Shown here in pieces: positions 17,800 through 26,948 of a stretch of 64,000 nt of DNA. Numbering within the stretch: position 1 is the stretch's first letter; every line of letters begins with the position of its first letter. The position numbers and the translations under genes are program-made. Source of the stretch: Shimia abyssi (lineage in GTDB: Bacteria; Pseudomonadota; Alphaproteobacteria; Rhodobacterales; Rhodobacteraceae); the NCBI RefSeq assembly GCF_003014475.1, contig NZ_PYGJ01000004.1, forward strand, positions 225,048 to 289,047, in the 5' to 3' direction. The notes under the pieces are model-generated. The model did not search any database, was not told the origin of the DNA, and worked only from the letters and a program-made list of their open reading frames with translations.

Positions 17800-20760
17800 A
17801 TGACCGAACAGTCGCCCAACGACATCTTCCACGCCTCTTCCTTTATGCAGGGGCACAACGCGGAATACCTCGAACAGATGTATGCCCGCTATGCCAATGA
17901 CCCCAACGCGGTTGACGAGGTCTGGCAAGACTTCTTTCGCCAGCTGGGTGACGCCGATTTGGACGTCAAGGCAGAGGCCACCGGCCCTTCCTGGGCACGA
18001 TCCGATTGGCCGCCTCAGCCAAACGATGACTGGACCCAATCGCTGACGGGTGAATGGGCCGAACCTGTGGAAGCCAAGGCAGCAGGGAGCAAGATCAAAG
18101 CAAAAGCCGCCGAAAAGGGCATCGAGGTCTCAGACGAGGCGATCAAACGCGCTGTGCTGGACTCGATCCGCGCGCTGATGATCATCCGCGCCTACCGTAT
18201 TCGGGGGCACCTTGTTGCCGATCTCGACCCGCTGGGAATGCGCGATCAGACGCCCCACCCTGAGCTTGATCCAAAATCCTATGGCTTTGCCGAAGCCGAC
18301 ATGGATCGCCCCATTTTTATTGATAAGGTTCTCGGCCTCGACATCGCCACGATGCGCCAGATCATGGATATCGTGAAACGCACCTATTGCGGCACCTTTG
18401 CCATGCAATACATGCACATCTCGAACCCGGAAGAGGCCGGTTGGCTCAAAGAACGTATCGAAGGCTACGACAAGGAAATCCGATTTACCCGCGAAGGCCG
18501 CAAAGCGATCCTTAACAAGCTTGTCGAGGCCGAAGGCTTTGAAAAATTTCTGCATGTCAAATACATGGGCACCAAACGTTTTGGTCTGGACGGTGGTGAA
18601 TCCCTGATCCCCGCCATGGAACAGATCATCAAACGCGGGGGCGCGCTTGGGGTGCGCGACATCGTGGTTGGCATGCCCCACCGTGGGCGGTTGTCGGTGT
18701 TGGCCAACGTGATGGCCAAACCCTACAAGGCGATCTTCAACGAATTCCAAGGCGGCAGCTTCAAACCCGAAGATGTGGACGGTTCCGGCGACGTAAAATA
18801 CCACCTTGGGGCGTCTTCGGATCGCGAATTTGACGGCAACACCGTGCACCTTTCACTGACTGCAAACCCCTCCCACCTTGAGGCGGTGAATCCGGTTGTG
18901 CTCGGCAAAGTCCGCGCCAAACAGGACCAGTTGGGTGATGCAAACCGCACGCAAGTTATGCCGATCCTGCTGCATGGCGATGCGGCCTTTGCCGGTCAGG
19001 GTGTCGTCGCCGAGTGTTTCGCACTGTCCGGTCTGCGCGGGCACAAAACCGGCGGCACCATGCATATCGTGGTCAACAACCAGATCGGCTTTACCACCGC
19101 GCCGCACTTTTCGCGCTCTTCGCCCTATCCCACCGACAACGCACTGGTGGTCGAGGCGCCAATCTTCCACGTCAACGGCGACGATCCCGAAGCCGTGGTT
19201 CACGCCGCAAAAATCGCCACTGAATTCCGTCAGAAGTTCCAGAAAGACGTCGTCATCGACATGTTCTGCTATCGCCGCTTTGGTCACAACGAGGGCGACG
19301 AGCCCATGTTCACCAACCCGGTCATGTACAAGCGCATCAAGGGTCACAAAACCACCCTGTCGCTCTATACCGAACGACTGGTCAAGGATGGACTGATCCC
19401 CGAAGGTGAAATCGAAGATATGAAGGCCGCCTTTCAGGCGCACCTGAATGAAGAATTCGAGGCCGGCAAGGATTACAAACCAAACAAGGCTGACTGGCTG
19501 GATGGCCGTTGGTCACACCTCGACCGCAAGGACGAGGACTACCAGCGCGGGCAAACCTCGATCAAACCCGAAACGCTGACAGAAATCGGCACGGCTCTGT
19601 CAACCTTGCCCGAGGGCTTCCCGGTACACAAAACCGTCGGTCGCCTGCTCGATACTCGCAAGGGCATGTTCGACAGTGGCAAAGGGTTTGACTGGGCCAC
19701 AGCCGAAGCCATGGCCTTTGGTTCTCTCATGACCGAAGGCTACCCCGTGCGCCTCGCCGGCCAGGACGCCACCCGTGGCACCTTCTCGCAACGCCATTCC
19801 GGCATTGTGAATCAGGAAACCGAAGAGCGATACTACCCGCTCAACAACATCCGCGCGGGTCAGAAACAGTACGAAGTGATCGATTCCGCCCTCTCTGAAT
19901 ACGCGGTCCTCGGTTTTGAATACGGCTTCTCACTGGCCGAACCCAACGCCCTCACCTTGTGGGAGGCACAGTTTGGCGATTTCGCCAACGGTGCACAAAT
20001 CATGTTCGACCAATTCATCAGCTCTGGTGAATCTAAGTGGCTTCGCATGTCCGGCCTGACGGTCCTCTTGCCGCATGGCTACGAAGGACAAGGCCCCGAG
20101 CACTCTTCAGCTCGTCTGGAGCGCTTCCTGCAAATGTGTGGCGGTGACAACTGGATCGTGGCCAACTGCTCGACCCCGGCAAACTACTTCCACATCCTGC
20201 GTCGCCAGCTGCACCGGACCTTCCGCAAGCCGCTGATCCTGATGACACCAAAATCGCTTCTGCGTCACAAACTGTGCATCTCCGAGGCCGAGGACTTCAC
20301 TACCGGTTCCAGCTTCCACCGTGTGCTGTGGGACGACGCCCAAAAAGGCAACTCCGACACGCAGCTTCAAGCGGATGACAAGATCAAGCGCGTCGTCATG
20401 TGCGCGGGCAAGGTTTACTATGACCTGCTCGAAGAGCGCGACGCACGCGGTATAGATGACGTCTATCTGATGCGCATCGAACAGTTCTATCCCTTCCCGG
20501 CGATGTCGCTGGTCAAAGAACTCGAACGTTTCAAGGATGCCGAAATGGTCTGGTGTCAGGAAGAACCCAAGAACCAGGGGGCTTGGTCCTTTATCGAACC
20601 CAATATCGAATGGACCCTGACCCGCATCAAAGCCAAACACACCCGCCCGGTTTATGCAGGACGCGCCGCTTCTGCGTCACCTGCAACCGGTCTGGCAAGC
20701 CAACACAAAGCACAACAAGCAGCGCTGGTAGATGCCGCGCTCTCCATGGAAGGAAACTGA
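17800..20760 (+). CDS. sucA: 2-oxoglutarate dehydrogenase E1 component
   Basis: 986 residues. The N-terminal E2-binding helix region is SPNDIFHASSFMQGHNAEYL. Thiamine-diphosphate motifs: VVGMPHRGRLSVLANV (about 287-302), LHGDAAFAGQGVVAECF (about 388) and, after GGTMHIVVNNQIGFTT, the RFGHNEGDEP segment (about 493). The transketolase-like C-terminal half has the RGTFSQRHS motif and GQGPEHSSARLERFL. It decarboxylates 2-oxoglutarate and transfers succinyl to the E2 lipoyl group. It ends 3 bp before sucB starts, so the two are coupled. Confidence 0.97.
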   Translation: MTEQSPNDIFHASSFMQGHNAEYLEQMYARYANDPNAVDEVWQDFFRQLGDADLDVKAEATGPSWARSDWPPQPNDDWTQSLTGEWAEPVEAKAAGSKIKAKAAEKGIEVSDEAIKRAVLDSIRALMIIRAYRIRGHLVADLDPLGMRDQTPHPELDPKSYGFAEADMDRPIFIDKVLGLDIATMRQIMDIVKRTYCGTFAMQYMHISNPEEAGWLKERIEGYDKEIRFTREGRKAILNKLVEAEGFEKFLHVKYMGTKRFGLDGGESLIPAMEQIIKRGGALGVRDIVVGMPHRGRLSVLANVMAKPYKAIFNEFQGGSFKPEDVDGSGDVKYHLGASSDREFDGNTVHLSLTANPSHLEAVNPVVLGKVRAKQDQLGDANRTQVMPILLHGDAAFAGQGVVAECFALSGLRGHKTGGTMHIVVNNQIGFTTAPHFSRSSPYPTDNALVVEAPIFHVNGDDPEAVVHAAKIATEFRQKFQKDVVIDMFCYRRFGHNEGDEPMFTNPVMYKRIKGHKTTLSLYTERLVKDGLIPEGEIEDMKAAFQAHLNEEFEAGKDYKPNKADWLDGRWSHLDRKDEDYQRGQTSIKPETLTEIGTALSTLPEGFPVHKTVGRLLDTRKGMFDSGKGFDWATAEAMAFGSLMTEGYPVRLAGQDATRGTFSQRHSGIVNQETEERYYPLNNIRAGQKQYEVIDSALSEYAVLGFEYGFSLAEPNALTLWEAQFGDFANGAQIMFDQFISSGESKWLRMSGLTVLLPHGYEGQGPEHSSARLERFLQMCGGDNWIVANCSTPANYFHILRRQLHRTFRKPLILMTPKSLLRHKLCISEAEDFTTGSSFHRVLWDDAQKGNSDTQLQADDKIKRVVMCAGKVYYDLLEERDARGIDDVYLMRIEQFYPFPAMSLVKELERFKDAEMVWCQEEPKNQGAWSFIEPNIEWTLTRIKAKHTRPVYAGRAASASPATGLASQHKAQQAALVDAALSMEGN

Positions 20761-20763
20761 TCC

Positions 20764-22266
20764 ATGACCGAAGTTCGAGTCCCCACACTGGGCGAAAGCG
20801 TCACCGAGGCAACCGTGGCCACTTGGTTCAAGAAACCGGGTGATGCGGTGGCAGTGGATGAAATGCTGTGCGAGCTGGAAACTGACAAAGTCACCGTCGA
20901 AGTCCCCGCTCCGTCTGCCGGTGTGCTGGGTGAGATAGTGGCCGCCGAAGGTGAAACCGTGGGTGTAGACGCCCTGCTCGCCACGATCAACGCGGGCGAA
21001 GGCGCGGCCCCGGCTCCCGCGGCCCCTGCCGCCGTTGAGGCCCCCGCAGCAGGCGGCGACAGTGTAGATGTCATGGTACCTACATTGGGCGAATCCGTAA
21101 CCGAAGCCACTGTATCGTCATGGTTCAAGGCTGTTGGTGACACCGTCGCACAGGACGAAATGCTCTGTGAGCTGGAAACCGACAAGGTCTCCGTCGAAGT
21201 ACCCGCGCCCGCTGCTGGTGTGTTGGCCGAAATCACAGCGCCCGAAGGCAGCACAGTTGACGCCACCGCCAAATTGGCCGTGATCTCCGGCTCAGGCGCC
21301 GCACCGGCCCCAGCTGCCCCAGCAGCAGCGCAAGCCCCTGCCACGGCAACCACCCCGGCACGCGGTGATGTCGAAAATGCCCCCTCAGCCAATAAGCTGA
21401 TGGCCGAAAAGGGTATCGATGCTGCCAATGTTGCCGGCTCTGGTCGCGACGGTCGCATTATGAAAGAAGACGTTCTCAAGGCCGCGCTGGCCCCGGCGCC
21501 CGCCCCGGCCGCCTCCGCACCCGCCCCGGCCGCAGCACCACGCGCTCCGGTTGCCGCCGAAGACGCGGCCCGCGAAGAACGGGTCAAAATGACCCGCTTG
21601 CGCCAGACCATCGCGCGCCGTCTCAAGGACAGCCAAAACACTGCCGCCATGCTGACCACCTATAACGAGGTGGACATGACCGAAGTGATGGCTTTGCGAA
21701 ACCAGTACAAAGGGGACTTCGAAAAGAAACACGGCGTTCGTCTGGGTTTCATGTCCTTCTTCACCAAGGCCTGCGTGCACGCGCTGAAAGAAGTGCCCGA
21801 AGTCAACGCCGAGATTGACGGCACCGACATCGTCTACAAGAACTTCGTGCACATGGGCGTCGCCGCTGGCACGCCGACCGGCCTAGTGGTGCCCGTGATC
21901 CGCAACGCCGACGGCATGAGCTTTGCCGAAATCGAAAAGGCAATTGCCGAGAAAGGCAAACGCGCGCGCGACGGTAAACTGTCCATGGCCGAAATGCAGG
22001 GTGGCACTTTCACCCTGTCCAATGGCGGCGTCTATGGCTCGCTGATGTCCTCTCCCATCCTGAACCCACCGCAATCGGGTATCCTCGGTATGCACAAAAT
22101 TCAGGACCGCCCCATGGCCATCAACGGCCAGGTTGTGATCCGTCCAATGATGTATCTTGCTCTGTCCTATGATCACCGCATCGTCGACGGCAAAGGCGCC
22201 GTGACCTTCCTCGTGCGCGTCAAAGAAGCGCTCGAAGATCCACGCCGCCTGTTGATGGATCTGTAA
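20764..22266 (+). CDS. sucB: 2-oxoglutarate dehydrogenase E2 (dihydrolipoamide succinyltransferase) with two lipoyl domains
   Basis: 500 residues. Two lipoyl domains are seen: lipoyl-lysine motifs [17 protein letters not shown] (about 38-54) and [17 protein letters not shown] (about 137-153), each preceded by [12 protein letters not shown]. They are joined by Ala/Pro-rich linkers. A peripheral-subunit-binding domain follows ([20 protein letters not shown], about 207-226), then the catalytic domain ending with the active-site [15 protein letters not shown]. Many E2o enzymes have one lipoyl domain; two is notable but, as far as I recall, seen in this bacterial group. The catalytic core identifies it as E2o rather than pyruvate E2 together with its position after sucA. 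Confidence 0.95.
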   Translation: MTEVRVPTLGESVTEATVATWFKKPGDAVAVDEMLCELETDKVTVEVPAPSAGVLGEIVAAEGETVGVDALLATINAGEGAAPAPAAPAAVEAPAAGGDSVDVMVPTLGESVTEATVSSWFKAVGDTVAQDEMLCELETDKVSVEVPAPAAGVLAEITAPEGSTVDATAKLAVISGSGAAPAPAAPAAAQAPATATTPARGDVENAPSANKLMAEKGIDAANVAGSGRDGRIMKEDVLKAALAPAPAPAASAPAPAAAPRAPVAAEDAAREERVKMTRLRQTIARRLKDSQNTAAMLTTYNEVDMTEVMALRNQYKGDFEKKHGVRLGFMSFFTKACVHALKEVPEVNAEIDGTDIVYKNFVHMGVAAGTPTGLVVPVIRNADGMSFAEIEKAIAEKGKRARDGKLSMAEMQGGTFTLSNGGVYGSLMSSPILNPPQSGILGMHKIQDRPMAINGQVVIRPMMYLALSYDHRIVDGKGAVTFLVRVKEALEDPRRLLMDL

Positions 22267-22291
22267 AACAAAGAAGGGAAGACCCACGTAT

Positions 22292-22320
22292 TCATTTCGC
22301 TTCAAATATCCCGGGGGAGT
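22292..22320. repeat. Intergenic repeat of the CCCCCGGGATATTTGAAG...ATGAA type
   Basis: On the minus strand this reads CTCCCCCGGGATATTTGAAG then CGAAATGAAT. A related copy lies after purK at 54045-54074. From memory, closely similar sequences occur in many intergenic spacers of Rhodobacteraceae. Function unknown. Confidence 0.5.
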
Positions 22321-22378
22321 CACGGCCTGCCGCGACGGGGACAGCGCCCCCTCCCCACCCTCAACGCGTCAAAACCAC

Positions 22379-22410
22379 ACCGACGCGATACCGACGTAAT
22401 ACCGACGCAA
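22379..22410 (+). repeat. Three tandem ACCGACG(N)4 units upstream of lpd
   Basis: ACCGACGCGAT, ACCGACGTAAT and ACCGACGCAA follow one another at 22379-22410, with a further decayed ACCGAACC. About one helical turn per unit. Could be direct-repeat binding sites or chance. Confidence 0.4.
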
Positions 22411-22452
22411 ACCGAACCGGTTTCAGTCGTCGTTTTTCAAAGGAAATGACCC

Positions 22453-23850
22453 ATGTCCCAATATGACGTCATCATCATCGGCGCGGGCCCCGGCGGCTAT
22501 GTGTCGGCCATTCGCTGCGCTCAGCTGGGCCTGAAAACCGCCGTGGTAGAGGGGCGCGAAACCCTCGGCGGCACCTGCCTTAATGTGGGCTGTATCCCGT
22601 CCAAGGCACTGCTACACGCTACCCATATGCTGCACGAAGCCGAGCACAATTTTGCCGATATGGGCCTCAAGGGCAAAAGCCCCTCCGTCGACTGGAAGCA
22701 GATGAAAACCTACAAGTCCGACGTCGTTGGCCAGAATACAGGCGGCATCGAATTTCTGTTCAAAAAGAACAAGATAGACTGGATCAAAGGTTACGGATCG
22801 ATCGAGGCCGCCGGCCAGGTCAAAGTGGGCGACACGACTTATGAGACCAAGAATATCGTGATCGCCTCCGGCTCCGTGCCCTCGTCTCTGCCCGGCGTCA
22901 CGGTCGACAACGACAAGGGTATTGTGGTCGACAGCACCGGCGCGCTCGACCTGCCGAAAGTCCCAAAGAAAATGACCGTGATCGGCGCAGGTGTCATCGG
23001 GCTGGAACTCGGCTCCGTTTATGCCCGTCTCGGCTCCGAAGTCACGGTTGTCGAATACATGGACGCCGTCTGCCCAGGCATGGACGCCGACGTCCAGCGC
23101 ACCTTCAAACGTATCCTTGAAAAACAAGAGCTTACCTTCATCATGGGTGCTGCTGTCTCTGGCGTGGATGCAACCAAAACCAAAGCCAAAGTCAAATACA
23201 CGCTCAAGAAAAAGCCCGACGACGAACAAACGCTAGACGCCGACGTGGTGCTCGTCGCGACCGGTCGCAAGCCGTTCGCCGAAGGTCTCGGCCTTGACAA
23301 GATCGGCGTTGCCATGAGCGAACGCGGCCAGATCGCCACCGACGCCCACTGGGCCACAAACGTTCCGGGCATCTATGCCATTGGTGACGTGATCGAGGGC
23401 CCGATGCTCGCCCATAAGGCCGAAGACGAAGGCATGGCCGTGGCAGAGGTGATTGCAGGCAAACATGGTCACGTGAACTACGGCGTCATTCCTGGCGTGG
23501 TCTATACCACCCCCGAGGTAGCGACCGTCGGCGCAACAGAAGCCTCCCTCAAGGCCGAAGGTCGTAAGATCAAGGTCGGAAAGTTCATGTTCATGGGCAA
23601 CGCCCGCGCCAAGGCGGTGCATCAGGGCGACGGGTTCGTTAAACTGATCGCGGACAAGGAAACTGACCGTATATTAGGCGCTGCGATCATCGGCCCGGCA
23701 GCGGGTGACATGATCCACGAGATCTGCGTCGCCATGGAATTTGGCGCGTCCGCTCAGGACATCGCCCTAACCTGCCACGCGCACCCAACCTATTCAGAAG
23801 CAGTGCGCGAAGCTGCGCTGGCCTGTGGTGACGGTCCGATCCATAGTTAA
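22453..23850 (+). CDS. lpd: Dihydrolipoyl dehydrogenase (E3)
   Basis: 465 residues. FAD-binding [19 protein letters not shown] at the start, redox disulfide in [16 protein letters not shown] (Cys at about 44 and 49), NAD-binding [19 protein letters not shown] (about 177-195), and the C-terminal His-Glu of [17 protein letters not shown]. It reoxidises the lipoyl groups of SucB with NAD+. It is the last gene of the suc block, about 190 bp after sucB, followed by a palindromic terminator-like sequence. Confidence 0.96.
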   Translation: MSQYDVIIIGAGPGGYVSAIRCAQLGLKTAVVEGRETLGGTCLNVGCIPSKALLHATHMLHEAEHNFADMGLKGKSPSVDWKQMKTYKSDVVGQNTGGIEFLFKKNKIDWIKGYGSIEAAGQVKVGDTTYETKNIVIASGSVPSSLPGVTVDNDKGIVVDSTGALDLPKVPKKMTVIGAGVIGLELGSVYARLGSEVTVVEYMDAVCPGMDADVQRTFKRILEKQELTFIMGAAVSGVDATKTKAKVKYTLKKKPDDEQTLDADVVLVATGRKPFAEGLGLDKIGVAMSERGQIATDAHWATNVPGIYAIGDVIEGPMLAHKAEDEGMAVAEVIAGKHGHVNYGVIPGVVYTTPEVATVGATEASLKAEGRKIKVGKFMFMGNARAKAVHQGDGFVKLIADKETDRILGAAIIGPAAGDMIHEICVAMEFGASAQDIALTCHAHPTYSEAVREAALACGDGPIHS

Positions 23851-23857
23851 ACCACTC

Positions 23858-23885
23858 GTAGGTCGGACAAATTTGCCCGACCTAC
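23858..23885. terminator. 28-bp near-perfect palindrome between lpd and the convergent PPOX gene
   Basis: GTAGGTCGGACAAATTTGCC then CGACCTAC: 9-bp outer arms, and the centre is also symmetric except for one pair. No T tract follows, but it lies between convergent genes eight bases after the lpd stop and probably terminates both directions. Confidence 0.6.
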
Positions 23886-23890
23886 CTAAC

Positions 23891-24498
23891 CTACCACATG
23901 GTCGATTTGGCCCGTGCCAACCAAGCGTCGTCGTATGGTCGACCGCCCTCTTCGCCATCTGTCATCGCGGCAAGGATCTCGCCGGCACTGGGCAAGCCAG
24001 CGCTTTCATCCCCCGAAGCCCAAGTCTTTGCCCGCATCAGGGCCCGCGCGCATTGGGTGTAAATCTCACCAATCCGGATCACGATAACCGAACGTGGATT
24101 GCGCCCGTTCATCTCAAAGCTCCGACCAAGTGCCGCATCCGTCGTCACACGCGCAAACCCGTTCACCCGCACCACGGTGTTCGATCCCGGCACCATGAAC
24201 ATCAGCGAGATGCGCCCATCCGCCACGATGTTCGCAACGTGTCCATACGGTTGTTGCCTCGCCAGTCCGGCATGGCCAGCGTCTGTGTATCCAGCTCGCG
24301 TACAACCGGGCCATCATCGCCACGCGGGCTCCCATCAGTACCCTCTGGCCCCACGGTCGAAACGACACAAAACCGGCTTGCCATGATCCAACGCCGGTAT
24401 TCCGGCGTCAATGCCTGCGCGACTTTGCGCAGCGCAGGCGCCGCTGGTGCGCCATAAAGTGCCTCCAGCTCGGCAATATCACTGACGTATTGTACCAT
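23891..24498 (-). pseudogene. Pyridoxamine 5'-phosphate oxidase-type FMN-binding protein, frameshifted
   Basis: Two overlapping frames together make one protein of about 200 residues of the MSMEG_1061-like PPOX group. The first part (from the ATG at 24498) has MASRFCVVSTVGPEGTDGSP and AMPDWRGNNRMDTLR. The second resumes as (NI)VADGRISLMFMVPGSNTVV. Adding one base near 24231, where the minus strand reads GCGAACATC instead of GCGAAACATC, joins them exactly as in the family. This is either a real one-base deletion or a sequencing error in an A run. The N-terminus overlaps plsC by 20 bp. If intact, it would be an FMN-dependent oxidoreductase of unknown substrate. Confidence 0.75.
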
Positions 24499-25225
24499 CC
24501 GGATCGAACCCCGCTTCCCGCATCAGCGCATCCGAGCGGGTTTCCACAACATCTTCAAGCTGTCTCATAAATGCCTTGGACTGCATTCCAGTTGGAATTG
24601 GCTCAAGGAAATCCACCACGGCGACGCCCGGTTTGCGATACACGCCGTGGCGCGGCCAGAACACGCCAATATTTGTCGCAACTGGAACGCAGGGCTGATT
24701 CAGGTCCTTATACAGCGCATATGTGCCTATTTTGTAAGGCTTCTTGACCCCCGGCGCGACACGTGTCCCCTGCGAATATATGATCAGCTGACCGGGTTCC
24801 TGCGCCCCCGATGCCACGTCCGCCACCATCTGCAAAATCGCAGCGCCACGCTTGCCGCGATTGACAGGGACACAGCCAATCCATCTGGCATATTGGCCGA
24901 GGATCGGCGCCCACAACAATTCGCGTTTCATGATGAACTTACCCGCAGGGACAACGCTAAAGATGACGATAATGTCGAGAAACGACTGGTGTTTGGCCCC
25001 AATCATAACCTCGCCCGTCGGTGGCGTGCCCCGGATCTCCGTCTTCAGACCGATCATCCAGCGCGCGCTCCAGCGCACCCAATGGGCATAGGTTTTACAC
25101 GCCCTTAGCGCACCGTGACGACTGAACATAGCCCACGGGAAAAACAGCACGCCAATCACGAACAAGGCCAGATACATGGTGAAATTGAAGATCAGGGAAC
25201 GCACCCACTGGATCATGTATGCCAT
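24479..25225 (-). CDS. plsC: 1-acyl-sn-glycerol-3-phosphate acyltransferase
   Basis: 248 residues with an N-terminal membrane helix (LIFNFTMYLALFVIGVLFFP). Acyltransferase block I is GAKHQSFLDIIV (HxxxxD with His at about residue 80). VPVNRGKRGAAI is block II, and the later IYSQGTRVAPGVKKPYKIG contains the E/QGTR block III, with Gln replacing the usual Glu. It acylates lysophosphatidic acid to phosphatidic acid. Its start overlaps the ftsX stop (TAATG). Confidence 0.92.
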   Translation of the reverse strand: MAYMIQWVRSLIFNFTMYLALFVIGVLFFPWAMFSRHGALRACKTYAHWVRWSARWMIGLKTEIRGTPPTGEVMIGAKHQSFLDIIVIFSVVPAGKFIMKRELLWAPILGQYARWIGCVPVNRGKRGAAILQMVADVASGAQEPGQLIIYSQGTRVAPGVKKPYKIGTYALYKDLNQPCVPVATNIGVFWPRHGVYRKPGVAVVDFLEPIPTGMQSKAFMRQLEDVVETRSDALMREAGFDPDGTIRQ

Positions 25226-26127
25226 TACGCCAACTCCGCCAAAACACGCCTTGCGGCCGCTCCCGTTGCCGCAAATGCCACGGCACCTGTTAAGGGTGGT
25301 ATGATCAAAGGCAAAACCCAGCCAAATCCGCTAAACCCAAGCCCGGTCAGGAACCCGCCTTCATCCTGCGCAGCCGGTAACAAGAGCATTGCCAACATGC
25401 CCAACCCGGCGCCAATGGTCGCCCCTAACAGCGCCCGCAGCGTGAACCGCCGCACAAAAGCCCGTGCAATATACGTATCTCGTGCGCCAATCAGGCGCAG
25501 CACGGCGATCACCTGAGAGTTTGCGGCCAACGCTGCATTGGCAGCAAGCGTGATCATCACACCCGTTGTGGCCGTTATCAAAAGAATGGCCACCCACCCC
25601 AACAAACGCAATCGCCCCGCTGCGCGCTCCAGCGGCTTGCGCCACCGCGTGTGGTCATCCAGCACCGCCCCCGGTACCTCGGCCTGCAACCGCAGCCGCA
25701 ACCCCGCGGCATCATAGCCCTCATCGTCTTCGAGGATTTCAATCAACTGAGGTATCGGCAAGCCATCAACTGGCAAATCCGGGCCAAACCACGGAGCAAG
25801 CAAGGCGCGCTGCTCGTCGTCGCTCAGCGCCCGCGCCGAGGCTATGCCGGGTGTCGACTGTAGTACCGTCAAAGCGGCCTCTGTCTGGGCCTCCATTTGC
25901 TCCGCAGGTGCCGATATGCGCAACGTCGAACTTTGCGCCAGTTCATCTCCCCAGCGCGCAGCCAATCGCCCGGACGCCAATGATAACGCCAACGCAAAAA
26001 CCGTGAGAAACGCCATTGTCGCTGCTGCGAACAGGGTCAATCGGGCCGTAAACCCAGTCGGCGGCACAACCCGATCGGCCTGTGAATCGCCCATGAAAAT
26101 TGTTGAAATCGACGCTTTCAAACTCAC
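25225..26127 (-). CDS. ftsX: FtsX-like cell division permease
   Basis: 300 residues with four transmembrane helices (about 29-50, 176-196, 228-250, 270-290) and a periplasmic domain of about 120 residues between the first two, the FtsX layout. It starts with ATGA overlapping the ftsE stop, so it pairs with the ATPase FtsE. FtsEX controls peptidoglycan hydrolases at the septum. The sequence is poorly conserved, as is usual for FtsX, so topology and pairing are the main evidence. Confidence 0.88.
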   Translation of the reverse strand: MSLKASISTIFMGDSQADRVVPPTGFTARLTLFAAATMAFLTVFALALSLASGRLAARWGDELAQSSTLRISAPAEQMEAQTEAALTVLQSTPGIASARALSDDEQRALLAPWFGPDLPVDGLPIPQLIEILEDDEGYDAAGLRLRLQAEVPGAVLDDHTRWRKPLERAAGRLRLLGWVAILLITATTGVMITLAANAALAANSQVIAVLRLIGARDTYIARAFVRRFTLRALLGATIGAGLGMLAMLLLPAAQDEGGFLTGLGFSGFGWVLPLIIPPLTGAVAFAATGAAARRVLAELA

Positions 26128-26801
26128 AGATCCGCCCCCGCCAATTGCAATTTGCGGTTGGAGATACGCAAAACACGTGCCTGCACGTGGTGTTTGGCTG
26201 CCCGGATCAGGTTCATATCATGTGTCGCAATCAGGATGGTCTTGCCCATCCGGTTCAGCTCGACCAACAGCTGCAACAGCCGTTGGGACATTTCCCAATC
26301 AACGTTGCCTGTCGGCTCATCCGCCAAAACCACTTCGGGCGACATAATCACCGCCCTTGCCAACGCGGCGCGCTGCCTTTCGCCGCCTGACAATTCCGGA
26401 GGCAATGCTCCGGCACGATGACCCAACCCAACCCAGCTGAGCAACTCCTTCAGGTTTGCCACCTGATCAAGCGTGTCCCGCCCCGATACGGTCAGCGGCA
26501 AGGCCACATTGTCCGCAACCGGCAGGTGATTGAGAAACTGACAATCCTGATGCACTACGCCAATCCGGCGGCGCGTCAGCGCGTGATCATCGCGATCCAT
26601 CTCTCGAACATCTTGCCCAAACAACATTGCGCGCCCCGCAGTGGGCGTCAGCACACCGTAGCACAGTTTCAGAAATGTCGTTTTCCCGGCGCCCGAAGGC
26701 CCGGTCAGAAAATGGAACGAGCCGGGCGCGAGTTTCAGGGAAATCTCGCTCAGCAGTTCTCCACCGCCGTAAGTATATGCAATATTGTCTAGCTCGATCA
26801 C
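26124..26801 (-). CDS. ftsE: Cell division ATP-binding protein FtsE
   Basis: 225 residues from the GTG at 26801. GAGGG sits about nine bases before it and the family N-terminus VIELDNIAYTYGGGELLSEI begins there; an upstream ATG would add 26 unrelated residues. Walker A GPSGAGKTTFLKL (about 35-47), Q-loop VHQDCQFLNHL, signature LSGGERQRAALARA (about 137-150) and Walker B VVLADEPTGNVD (about 157-168). Cytoplasmic ATPase partner of FtsX. Confidence 0.95.
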   Translation of the reverse strand: MIELDNIAYTYGGGELLSEISLKLAPGSFHFLTGPSGAGKTTFLKLCYGVLTPTAGRAMLFGQDVREMDRDDHALTRRRIGVVHQDCQFLNHLPVADNVALPLTVSGRDTLDQVANLKELLSWVGLGHRAGALPPELSGGERQRAALARAVIMSPEVVLADEPTGNVDWEMSQRLLQLLVELNRMGKTILIATHDMNLIRAAKHHVQARVLRISNRKLQLAGADL

Positions 26802-26948
26802 ATTTTGGCCCTCTGGTGTCGAGCTTGTTGTGCACGAGCATCGGACTGGATTCAATCCAATCACGTCAAGGCTTTGCACTTTCCCGCGCGCTTGTTACAC
26901 AATAAGGTCAGAAAATAATAACAAACAGTGGGGACATCGGGGGAAATC

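Noticed and set aside
20652..21659. 335-residue Ala/Ser-rich frame antisense to sucB
   Set aside because: Produced by the Ala/Pro linkers of SucB read backwards.
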